NCBI RefSeq assembly: GCF_014839805.1
Contig: NC_051141.1
Span: forward strand, 8,688,777 to 8,752,776
Length of the DNA stretch: 64,000 bases
Direction: 5' to 3'
From: Manduca sexta
Taxonomy: Eukaryota; Arthropoda; Insecta; Lepidoptera; Sphingidae
Made by a program: the position numbers and the translations under genes. This document shows positions 25,004 to 34,900 of the stretch, in pieces. Under the pieces are notes generated by a model. That model was not told the DNA's origin and did no database searches. It saw nothing but the letters and a program-made list of their open reading frames with translations. Within the stretch, counting starts at the first letter, position 1; each line of letters opens with the position of its first letter.

Positions 25004-25016
25004 AGTATAGATTAAG

Positions 25017-25064
25017 AAGATGGCAAACATATTATGTATTTGCGATACATATGTTTGCCATCTT
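25017..25064. repeat. 15-bp perfect inverted repeat with 18-base loop
   Basis: 'aagatggcaaacata' (25017-25031) pairs with its reverse complement at 25050-25064, followed by TTTT. It lies just outside the end of the 123-bp-unit repeat. The stem is too short and too perfect to call a microRNA precursor. Confidence 0.6.
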
Positions 25065-25411
25065 TTTTAAAGCTGTTGGGTCATGCTGCTCGTTTAGGAT
25101 AATTTGAGAGATATAAGGATAAATTCCAATTTTCCTTAATCTATCTATTTATTTATATATTATTATTATTATCTAAGCTGTTCGAATAAAAATGTTAATT
25201 CATTATTTCATTTTTATGTGTATTTTGCAATGAGATTTCGTTTATTTCCTTTCAAACATTGGGTCCCCTTAATTGTTTTTCATAATAACGTCCTAAAACC
25301 TCTATAATTAGATAAATAATTAAAGGCTCAAAGAGCTGGTATTCAGAACCGTAAGATAATAAAAATGCTCAGGGGCCTAGACAAAAGCCAAGCGTGACGT
25401 TAACCGTACAC

Positions 25412-27136
25412 CTCAGAACAATAACAAGCTCAGAACAATGACAAGCATAGAAGTAACACTACTCAGAACAATGACAAGCATAGAAGTAACACTATGACAT
25501 TTGAGTGTACTCTGTCTTAGACAGCAAGAAATTTAATTGTGTTGCGATCCCTTCTGACATCTTATCGATATCGATAGATGCTTTGTCTATCGGCTATGGT
25601 AAATACACAGACCTGTTAAAATAAACACTTTTCGATCAGTCAACTACAAACCGTTGCAAATTGCTATGTTAGATAAAGGCTAAAAAAAAGATATCAAAAC
25701 CCTGATTTGGTATTCAAGTACCAAAAGAAGTCTGGGTATATAAAAGCACTCGTTAAGAAGCTGTTAAGTTACAATAAACTATAGAACTATCGGCTTTCTT
25801 CGAGCTAAATTTTGTCCAATTTTCATTTGCTATTTACAGCAGTTTCCATGCCTTCCGGAACGTCACTCACACAAAAATGGTTTAGCATTTAGATTATTAA
25901 ATTAGAAAATATTAGAAATTTCGGAAGGAATGGAAACCGCTGTAAGTAACAAACAAGAAATCGGCCGGAATTTCGTCTAGGAGAAAGCCAGTACGCCTTC
26001 TGTTCTTTTCTGACTTTCTTAGGGATTAAAAGATACCCAAGAGGTGTGATTTGACAGAAGCTACTAAAATGGGACAGTAAAATTAAAACACAGCGGTATC
26101 ATTCATGTCACATATGTTTGATAACTTATTTCAATGTAAATAAAACTTTGTCAAAATGCTTAGAGCAAACACGGTGCTGTTTTTTCCAATGCCAATTGGG
26201 ACGAGCTATGGCAATGATCCATTTTTGCCTCATAGCATCACCTGTGGGGTATCTGCAATGAAACACATTGTATGAAACACACTATGAAAATCAGATAGTT
26301 TCCTCGACCCCAGCCTTCGCGCACGGTTTCCAAGTGGCTTTTACCACTACACCACCGTATATTAAAAGTAAAAGGCAATTTATGCAAAATAGTAAACTAC
26401 AATATTATACTAACATATATGTTATTGACAGAATATGCAGCACAACACTGTCGAACACGACTACGTAAATTGGTAAAAATGAAAAATACATAATAATGAC
26501 TGGATCGAATGGCCAATAGCAGATTATAATATGACTACAGCATAATCACGTATAATTAATAACACTTTTTGCACTTATGTACAGGGTTTAAGCAAATATA
26601 TTAGTTTTTATGTTTACTCACCGATGGATACTGATGATTTCAGTTTCATTTTCTTTACGAGAAGAATGAGATTTACACCCCACAATAATGCAGGCCATTG
26701 CTTGTTCCTAGCGCTATATTTTACTTAAACAGCACTGTGTAAAAAATTAACAACAAAAATATTACACAACATGTAGCCACTTTTGAAAAGCACGCGCTGA
26801 AGTATAACGTAACTAAATTGTGTGGGCGCGTTTGTGACATTGTTTTGAGATTGGCAAGTTGGAACATTTGACATTTTATTTGCTTTTTAATTCGGCATCA
26901 TAAAGATGACCAAAGGTAACCATTTGATTATTTTAAAGTGTACGCAAGCCGACCTTAGCAACATAATATTTGTCTCGTTCTTTTCAACGGTTTTGGCCTA
27001 TTTGAAAAAATAGGATAATTATATGAGGGTAATTTAGATTCCTTCTATGCTTGTTCTTGTTCTAAGGGTGTTACTTCCAGAGACCAATAAACTAGGTTAC
27101 TTCTATGCAGACTTCTATGCTTGTCATTGTTCTGAG
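25412..27136 (-). mobile_element. P-element-like DNA transposon relic, internally deleted
   Basis: The left end is 'ctcagaacaatgacaagc...agaagt' and the right end its reverse complement, a terminal inverted repeat of about 25 bp. The left terminus is repeated: a 17-base fragment at 25412, a 33-bp copy at 25429-25461 and the continuing copy at 25462. The right side has one end at 27041-27066 and a second at 27111-27136, separated by a rearranged block with 'cagagaccaataaact' twice. A sister copy at 51155-52036 shows the 8-bp target duplication. The interior encodes THAP-domain exons on the minus strand. THAP plus 8-bp duplication points to the P superfamily. The catalytic part of the transposase is absent. 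Confidence 0.8.
26126..26698 (-). CDS. Truncated THAP zinc-finger peptide of a P-like transposase
   Basis: Two minus-strand exons, 26698-26622 (donor GTGAGT) and 26252-26126 (acceptor tgcag), join in phase to 67 residues. The peptide starts MACIIVGCKSHSSR, has YPTGDAMRQKWIIAIARPNW in the middle and VCSKHF near the end, giving the THAP C2CH pattern C3-x4-C8-x46-C55-x2-H58 with the conserved proline (P28) and tryptophan (W37). It stops at residue 67, before the usual AVPTIF box, where the element's internal deletion has brought in non-coding sequence. THAP domains of P-element transposases bind the element's own subterminal DNA. This remnant could at most bind DNA, if it folds at all. Start chosen as the only Met directly before the first cysteine. 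Confidence 0.75.
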
Positions 27137-27773
27137 CAGAGACCAATAAACTGAGTCATAATCTTAGACTTCATTTTTTTTAAATTTATTTATTACGGCT
27201 CTGGAGATAAGTCCATTGAGCCCGTCTTCCTTCAAATACAATTTCTTAGAATCTCAGACATAATTCAATACTAGTGTTACCAGATTAACCGATTTTTCGA
27301 TTCAAATGGCTTGCGTTATAATAGCAAAAAAATGTATCGTTACCACCTTTTACATGAATAAATGGAAGATTGGGGACCGTTTTTGGTTCCTTTTCTTTCT
27401 GCAGAATTAGGCACTCTAGCCTCGTCGAATTAATAGCGACTTGTACCACTATCCACTGCTTTTAATACGAATAATTTGGATAATTAAGGACCTTTCTTTA
27501 TTGATTCACATTTTTACATATTTGGGAAACTGCTACTTCGTAAATTGGGCGCCCATTCGTCTGGCAACATTGTTTATAACTAGTAATTTAGTATCTTAGG
27601 CTAAATAATCATATAATTTAATGAAATCCATATAAGATGCCTCGCGAATAATTTAAAATTCTATTAACTTTTCTAGAAAGTAGATTTAATCAAAATTAAT
27701 AACTCTATCATGAACTTCCTTAGTCTTTTACCGCGTAAAAAAATTAATGACATGCGGGCAGCGGGAACAGCAT
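27137..27773. other. Spacer between two transposons, nothing recognised
   Basis: 640 bp of AT-rich sequence between the P-like relic and the DUF7869 transposon. No exon, inverted end or tandem repeat is supported. Confidence 0.35.
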
Positions 27774-27980
27774 AAATGAGGCCTATAAAATCAAAGGCAG
27801 CTAAATCCAAGTCTATCAAATATTCAGGAAGCTACAAAAATCGATAACTTTGTTCAGGTAGTTACAATATTCTATATTTTAATCAAGATTTATAAAAAAT
27901 GATAATATTACTAATAATCTGAATTTAAAATAATAAAACTCCCTTTATATTTGAGTATAGAGTGGAAATAAAATAGCATT

Positions 27981-28024
27981 TAGCTGTCTTTGATTCCAAC
28001 TATCGGACATAGGTGTCTTTGATT
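27981..28024 (+). repeat. Left subterminal repeats of the DUF7869 transposon
   Basis: 'tagctgtctttgattcc' at 27981 and 'aggtgtctttgattcgg' at 28011 repeat the core of the terminal inverted repeat at 30-bp spacing. 'ccgccattttaag' follows at about 28,063, and a related 'cggcggccatg' lies near 31,180 in the other subterminal zone. Together they look like binding sites for the element's own protein. Confidence 0.6.
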
Positions 28025-28194
28025 CGGAGTAACTGGATATAACTGAGTTTGATAATAACAGCCGCCATTTTAAGTTCTTCGGATTAGTGATGTTCTTATA
28101 CGTTCGATAAAGTAAAAACAACTATATTATTTTGTGACAAATTTTAATAAATTTTCCATTAAGTGAAATAATTGCTTGTATTGTTTTATTCTTA

Positions 28195-31074
28195 TTATAT
28201 TCTTAAGACTGGTGATTCTTCTGCTATTCCTTCACAAAAACTTTCTTCTAAATCTTGATTTCCTTCAACAAATGGCCCTCTAATAATACCTAAGTAAAAT
28301 TGTAAATCTTCTCTTTCTTGCCATTCTAATCCAAAATGTTTTGCCAATAATTTCTCAACATCGGTTATTTTTGCCTGCGTCACAGGCACTCCCGTTGAAA
28401 TGATGGTAGGTTGAAGCATGCTTGTATTTTTGCCAGTTTTGCAGACATTAAAGGCTTTATTTGTATCTGAATTATAAAACTGTTCACCGCGGATAAGTGT
28501 GTTTCCTGAGATCTTCGATCTTTTTATAATGAATCTTTTGCATTGGGTTATTTTGAATGGCCATTTCGCTGTCGGTTTAAAAACCTCTTGAGTGGCTCTT
28601 TTGAAGTCTAACATTATAATATCCCTTAGATTCGTGACCGTCGCATTACTTGAAATGATGTCGCAGTATTCTCCTGGTTGGATGATTACTTCTCGCTTCT
28701 TTAGAACCCTTTCTACATTGCCGAAGAATCTGTCCGGGGGCATAAAACTATGCCCTGTTACGGGAAATATTATTTCAATACGTTTGACAGAGACATTTTC
28801 TAATAACCATTTAGACAGCATACTTAGCATTATGCTATTTTTGTTTTGCCCACCACATCCGTCGGCAAATAAGCGTATGATGGTGATACCTGATAAATTA
28901 GTTTTATTTAATCGATCATACACGGCTGATGCTATTTGATTTGCTGTTTTACCAAATTCGTTTTCTGTCCAGGTGTATGCAAAGGTTGTGTTTTTATTAA
29001 GCTTGTCTTTAGAGGATCCTTGCACAATAGTAAAATTATATAAGTAAAATTGTCGACTGTAGTAAGCACTTTGGTCTGGAATTCGAGGTAGTGGACAATT
29101 TTTCTGGCAATCAAAGGAAAAGGTAATCATATCATCCTTTTGCTCCTGCAGCATTTTGAAGAACGCCTTTGCTCTTAATTTATGCACTCTCAGTGCAGTC
29201 ATTAACTCATTTTTCTTGACTCGATCGTTTTCTGTTTTGATTCTCTCATTCAATTCAATACAAGTTGAGCAGACATCAGTCTTAGGGGTACCGAAACCTA
29301 AATTAAATTCACTATTAAAAATATGGCGGAAGTATGATTGTTTTACAACAGATTGAGGATTTTCGTCTTTAAACATTTTGTACAGCTTGTTTATATTCAA
29401 GTCACTAGATAGGTATTTGCGTTCTTGAGAGGATGATCGACAATAATGCGATTCGATACATTTTAGTTTCATAATATAATTTCGAATGGACTCCTTCTGA
29501 TCTTTAAATTTATTTATCTTACGATTACCCCCTCGTCGTTCTCTGGCAATTTCCCCTGTATAAAATAAATTTTTTAAAGCGTACTCTACTCGGTATTTTG
29601 TTATACCAAGTATACTCAGAAACGCTTTTTGGCAAACAGGAATACAGTCATGGCGAGCTCTGAAAACGCTATATTTGATATTGAAGTCTCTACCCAATCT
29701 TATGCTTTTGGTAGGACGCCTTCTTTTTACCTTCTGCGTTTTACAGCACTTCAGTATCAAAGCATCTTGCTCACTACGTTTACTTGAGGAATAAAACGAA
29801 CTGTGGAAATTCATAATATCAGTCATTGTCAAACTTGAACATTTTAGGTGTTCATTTTTATGTAAACAGATTATTCGTTCTGGTGCTTTCTTTGGCATGT
29901 ACCTGTAAAATAGAAAAATTACTGTACTTTAATAGAGCATCGAGTATAATATCTTTGCAACGTTTCAATTTCTGTTGGCCAAACTCGGCGACGAGGGCAG
30001 TGATTTCAAATGTTGGGCGTACATCACCAAAGACAATAATATTTATTGTTAACTGAAAGAGTTTGCTTAGCCCAAGACCTATGAGAATGTTAAAAGCTTA
30101 TAGAATTGTTCCAGATGAATAGAAATGTCCATGGAACAAGTTGGCATCAAGAGATGGTTTTGTATCAGAACCCGGTATCTACGCTCTACTAGCGCGCTCA
30201 AACAAATCGCAAGCAGAACAGTTTATGCGCCTCGTTTACGAGGAAGTGCTGCCCACCATCAGGAAAACGGGCGCGTACGTTTCTTCGCAAATCAGTCATA
30301 ACCAAATTTCCAAAGTTGATTTCCCTGATGATAGAGAAAGATAAACAAATGGCTAAATTAATTGAAAAAATCATCGACGACCGGCCTAAGTTGGCGGTGA
30401 TGATTGAACGCAACGAAACAAAGCACCATCTCCACGTTTACAAGAGGGGCGACTGCTATAAGTTTATACGCGTGCAAAGAGAAACCTCTCGCAAGCCCTC
30501 AAGCGGGTATCCCCTGGCTAAGAGCTGGTCGTCCAACAGAAAAACATTCCAAACGGAGTCAATGTGCTTAATCCCACCAAGGAATTGCTCCTCCGTGACT
30601 CGTACAACTCTTGATGTAACAATATTCGAACCAACATAGATGTGCCTAATAGATAGGTAGTCGATAACAGGTATTTCACAAGACTAGGCACATCTATGTT
30701 GGTTCGAATATTGTTAAAACAAGATTTGATAACGCTCTCTGCGCCCAGTCTGTTTATAAGATTTATTAAATGAATACGCGGGAAGTCACCACGGCTAAAA
30801 AACACTTGACTAAGACGCAGAATATTATTGGCAAAATAGATTATTAAAATGGTAATTTTCTTTCCTATGGGAAACAGGCGTAATTTGTATGTATGTATAT
30901 GGTATTTGTTTATTGCAGTATTAAAATAATATTCTAATAGTTGGTATTTGGAACTAAAAACGTGTAATACATCACTAACCTTTTCTTCTTAGCAATATTA
31001 GCTTTCCAATTCTCGGGGTTTCTTGTTCTTTTACGAGCCTTGCCCGCACTTGCTCTTGTTACAAGGACCTCCAT
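28195..31074 (-). CDS. DUF7869 domain-containing putative transposase
   Basis: Two exons, 31074-30980 and 29902-28195, join via GTTAGT..TTTTACAG in phase to about 600 residues. The first exon gives a basic head (RKRTRNPENWKANIAKKKR), typical of this arthropod family. The second starts YMPKKAPERI. In numbering from its MPKK, it has a Cys/His-rich N-terminal half (CLHKNEHLKC at 11-20, CSTC at 210-213) and a core with FSFDCQKNCP (260-269), RLFADGCGGQNKN (342-354) and PVTGHSFMPPDRFFGNVE (379-396). D263, D346 and D389 or E396 are candidate metal ligands of an RNase H-like DDE/DDD nuclease; that reading is my inference. The frame is intact, and the gene lies between the element's inverted ends, so it is probably its transposase. 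The family is uncharacterised biochemically as far as I know. Confidence 0.8.
30090..30640 (+). pseudogene. bro: BRO (baculovirus repeated ORF) pseudogene
   Basis: A plus-strand segment resembles the C-terminal part of the BRO-N domain: VSEPGIYALLARSNKSQAEQ and VLPTIRKTGAY in the frame at 30141-30344. It continues after a shift near 30,320 into a second frame (DKQMAKLIEKIIDD, HHLHVYKRGDCYKFIRVQ) and after another shift near 30,510 into a third (NIPNGVNVLNPTKELLLRD). BRO proteins are DNA-binding proteins of baculoviruses, other insect DNA viruses and some transposons. Here the gene lacks its N-terminus and has at least two frameshifts, so it is dead. It lies antisense in the intron of the DUF7869 gene, and so inside the transposon. 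Whether it is old cargo or a later insertion cannot be told from this copy. Confidence 0.75.
30618..30715. repeat. 30-bp perfect inverted repeat at the end of the BRO pseudogene
   Basis: 30618-30647 (aacaatattcgaaccaacat...) and 30686-30715 are exact reverse complements with a 38-base spacer. The left arm overlaps the last BRO-like codons, so the right arm is an inverted duplicate of the gene end. This probably marks the rearrangement that bounded the capture. Confidence 0.85.
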
Positions 31075-31232
31075 GGCTCTCCAAATTCGAATTTTAGCAA
31101 AAGAATTGTCACGTAATTCAATACAAACACAAGAATAACGCCAAAAACTGGACGACGCATTCGCATGAATTGTATAGCGGCGGCCATGCTGATTCTCCGA
31201 AATCTTGCTCTCTGATTGGCAGGCGTAACTCA

Positions 31233-31277
31233 TAGCTGTATTTGATTCTTACTGGTTGGCATGTAGCTGTCTTTGAT
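31233..31277 (+). repeat. Right subterminal repeats of the DUF7869 transposon
   Basis: 'tagctgtatttgattct' at 31233 and 'tagctgtctttgatgcc' at 31264, 31 bp apart, repeat the motif in the terminal inverted repeat and match the left pair at 27981-28024 in motif and spacing. Confidence 0.6.
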
Positions 31278-31639
31278 GCCAATATCGATTTTAGAACTGA
31301 ATTTTCTAGGGACTTAGCTGCATTTGTTAGTAAAATGAATACACTAAAACGTGTCCAACTAATTAAACTAGATGACGCCATAGTTAACTCATTTTACGAC
31401 ATTATGGCGTTTAGCTGCCTTTGATTTTATAGGCCTCAAATTGCAATTTGCATAGGTACATGTACCTATATGACGTGAATAGATTCGGGGACTTAAACGA
31501 TTGAATGACAGTTTTGAGATTTTAAAAAATACATACGGACATAATTTAATTAAAAATTTTATATTTTCTATTTAAATTAAATGATCAATAACGTTAAAGT
31601 TTAAATTTCATAATCTAAACCTCAAATTTCGGATTCTTT

Positions 31640-31953
31640 CAGTGACAGTCACGTTTGTTTATTGGTTTGGTTAACATCCGCCATTTTGTACTGTCGTTTG
31701 TTTAGTGACTGGATCTTTTTTCTAGTGATGCTATTGTCGTTTTCCTGGAAATAAATATTGTGATTTTTCAAGTGGTGTACAATGTTTTTGCAAGAAACGT
31801 TGTTTTCTAAGGGTACAAATTAAATACTGTGACTTGTCAATCTGACATCGGTATCGTCTACATAAGTGCCGGATGTGTCCTACAATCGGTTAGGGCGATT
31901 TTACGTGCCACCTTGAGTGGTGTACGTGTCCCGATACCTATGCTGCCAAGAAT
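31640..31953 (+). promoter_or_regulatory. Probable eIF4G promoter and 5' untranslated region
   Basis: The sequence before the first coding exon contains 'catccgccattttg' (31,675-31,688), a pleiohomeotic/YY1-like motif often found at starts of housekeeping genes. No TATA box is evident. The start site is probably near 31,690, giving a leader of about 260 bases. Placement is by inference only. Confidence 0.35.
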
Positions 31954-34900
31954 ATGAGTGGCAACGGGAATCAGGTGCCGTTGGCGCCGAGTCAGCGCGG
32001 GCCCGTACCGTATCCTTTTCAAATGGTGTTTACTGTGCTATTATCATTATATTTACGTAATATACGCCACTTCAGCATCTGGTTATGCCGCAATTGCGAA
32101 TAATTGTGTATTGTAATGTAAATTGTATTTGTGTACATTTTGTGTTGTTTTTCTCCACAGATTAATGTAAAATACGACAAAAAAATGTTACCAATAACGC
32201 TAGACGTCATCATAATACGCTCTGTGACATGTGCACATTTTTGTTGTTTACTAAGACATGCCTGAAAATAACAATAATATCATTCTTGTACATATGCAAG
32301 TATTGCAAGTGTATCATATTATGTTATCCCTTTTTAAGGATGACTGGATACCACTTGAAATTACGAGGGAAAGGTGTTCGATTTGATATCATTTAGTAAA
32401 CACAGTCATCATATTTCACAAAAACAAGGAGGTTTCCAAACATCACTTTCTACTATCAGTATTACTGATTACCATAATATGTGTAGTGTCATGGCTAACA
32501 GTTTGCCAATCCAATACAGCATTGATATTTATATTACTAGATCATTTTTGACAGGTACTATATTTCATCATAGTACTATATAGAGAATGTGCTTATGTTG
32601 GTCATAGCACAAGTTTACCCTTAATTTTATTATTTAATGTAGAGCAAAGCGAGTTACTCTTTTTTACCAAGCATTCTTGCGAAATTCTTACATTAATAAT
32701 AAAAAAATATCTGTATTTATTTTGAAATCTCTTTGCTCTACATGCAAGCCATAAAGATTAGGATCTTATTAAATTGATCTAATTTAAAAACTAACTCATT
32801 CTATTAAAAAACACTTGTTAATCCATGAATTTGTTATTTATGCAAAAGAAATCATGGTTAATAGGGAAGATGCTGATATATAATAGTTATCAATATAGAC
32901 TAAAATGTAAAGAAAAATCATAAAAGTAGGGCCAGTGCAACTTTTTTTTAAGCAATATTAATTTTTAACAATAATAGTTATAAGTTGAAAGTAAAATCAA
33001 CAAGAATGTTTGAATCCATTGAACAGCATCTAGGGACAATTATAGCTGTTATGACAGCTTTTTAAGATTATAGTTGTAAAGGTAAACATTCTTTAATGGT
33101 GGATATTAATTGTTTTTTTCATGAATGAAAATAGAAGTTGGGTTTATAAAAGTAGACTCCAGAAAACTCCTGAGAGTTAGTGGTGACAGGATTGTAAAAT
33201 TTTGTCTCGCAATATAGGTGGCATAGTTATGACCACCTAATGTTGTTGGATTGTCCTTTTTTTATTAGTTTACAGTAATGTTAATGTATTTAATCAAAAA
33301 ATATCTCAAAATTCAAAACCTGCATTTATGAATGCTTATGGAGAAAAAATATATTTTGATTTTTTAATATACTTGTGATATATTCTACATGAAATATATT
33401 CGAATACAATGAAAAAATATAAATATGGCATCTTCCCTATACAAAATTGGCAATGATTATTCAATATAGAGGGGCTAAAAACATGCCTTATGTGTGCAAG
33501 AATTTATTATGACACTGAGTACATACCTAATTAAATTTCGACAAAATCTATAGTCTTTAACCTGAATCCAGAATACAGATAGAGATTTTTGATGCACTTA
33601 ACTTAGTCAGTTTCTATCATATAGTGAATTTGCAATTAAACAGACTTCTTGTCATAAAGCATTCAGATAGTTGAATTATGAACAGAAGCTCTTGTAAATA
33701 TTTCATAATTTTGTCATTTGATGCATACAATTATTTTTTGTCTTCAATTTTGGTGTAGGTTTCGCAAATATGTTTCAATTGTAGTAAACTTTTGGTGTTC
33801 AGCATTTTTGTTTTTAGAACCACTAAGCTGTTTCTAGGGCCTAGATAAGATAGGACAATGTGTTGTCTGACAGTTGGCAATCTGGGTAATTGTGAATCCA
33901 TATAACTGATCCGAGATAATTGAGTCTATACTATATCTAAAGTTATTTTACTCCAAATTTTGAAAACCAATGTATTAAATAAATATAAATGAACATCCTT
34001 AATGTTAATGAGAAGTTAATAGAATTAATGGATAAGGGCTATGTATATTAATTACATTTATATAAACACTGAAAACATGATAATAATACATATTTGTTGA
34101 TGAAAGAGAGGTTTAATTGGCTGCCCTAGATAGGATGTAATGTTATAAGAGTATATGTGTGTCCATATTTCTTTGACAGTCAAGCATAAGGAATCTAACA
34201 AATATGAAAAGGTTAAATAATTATACTGAGCAATATTAATTGTAGCTGTGGTGTAGGTTATAATATGGTACATGTCAATAAAAAAAAAATATGTGATAAT
34301 AATATGGGTATCAATAAAAGCCCTTCAAAAAGCTATTTATTATATATGACAGTCAAATGTGTTATTAGTTACAATGTGGTTTTCTAGTTGAACCTAGTTG
34401 CCTTTAATTATGTGGGTATCTAGAATTGAATTATTATGAGAACAATAATTTATTGTGTTACTTATTTGAGATTAAGATAAATGTTTTATTTGACAATATC
34501 TTAACTCACCTTATTCAATTAATAATTAGAAAATCACTATTACTCTTAATAATTAATGGTTTATTTCTTTAATGAAATTATTACATTAACAGAGAAAATT
34601 ATTGTGATTTTGAGTGATTCTTTTTTGTGTGATGAGAATGTATGATTGCCACTGTCTGTGATAGGGATTATTTTGTTTTGTGTACTGCTAGGCTAAGTAC
34701 CAAGACTATACACTTAAGAACCCAATTACTAAAATAACTAGACATACTAGTTAAGTTATTCTAACAAATTACTAGATTATAAAGCTTGTTGTTATTAGGT
34801 TTAGTTATTTTTAAATATTTTTTGTAATTGCTTATGTTACTTCTACTTCACCACAGCCACAATCACTTCTACTTTGACCAGTAATTGGATTCTTCTGAGG

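Larger units (their letters stand above)
27778..31437 (-). mobile_element. Complete 3,660-bp DNA transposon encoding a DUF7869-type protein
   Basis: The 28-bp left end 27778-27805 (gaggcctataaaatcaaagg...) is the perfect reverse complement of 31410-31437. Both are flanked by 'aaat' (27774-27777 and 31438-31441), an apparent 4-bp target duplication. The T/A next to the ends leaves a 3-bp or 2-bp reading possible. The motif 'tagctgyctttgatt' in the ends recurs inside: 27981, 28011 (as aggtgtctttgatt), 31233 and 31264, so the two subterminal zones share likely transposase-binding sites. The only intact gene is the minus-strand two-exon DUF7869 protein. A BRO pseudogene lies in its intron. The right end is about 250 bp upstream of the presumed eIF4G transcription start. 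Confidence 0.85.

Noticed and set aside
25017..25064. microRNA precursor
   Set aside because: Stem of only 15 bp, perfect and next to a repeat end. No bulges or conserved arm that would suggest processing.
28592..29356. Plus-strand frames of 115 and 66 codons
   Set aside because: Antisense shadows of the DUF7869 coding exon.
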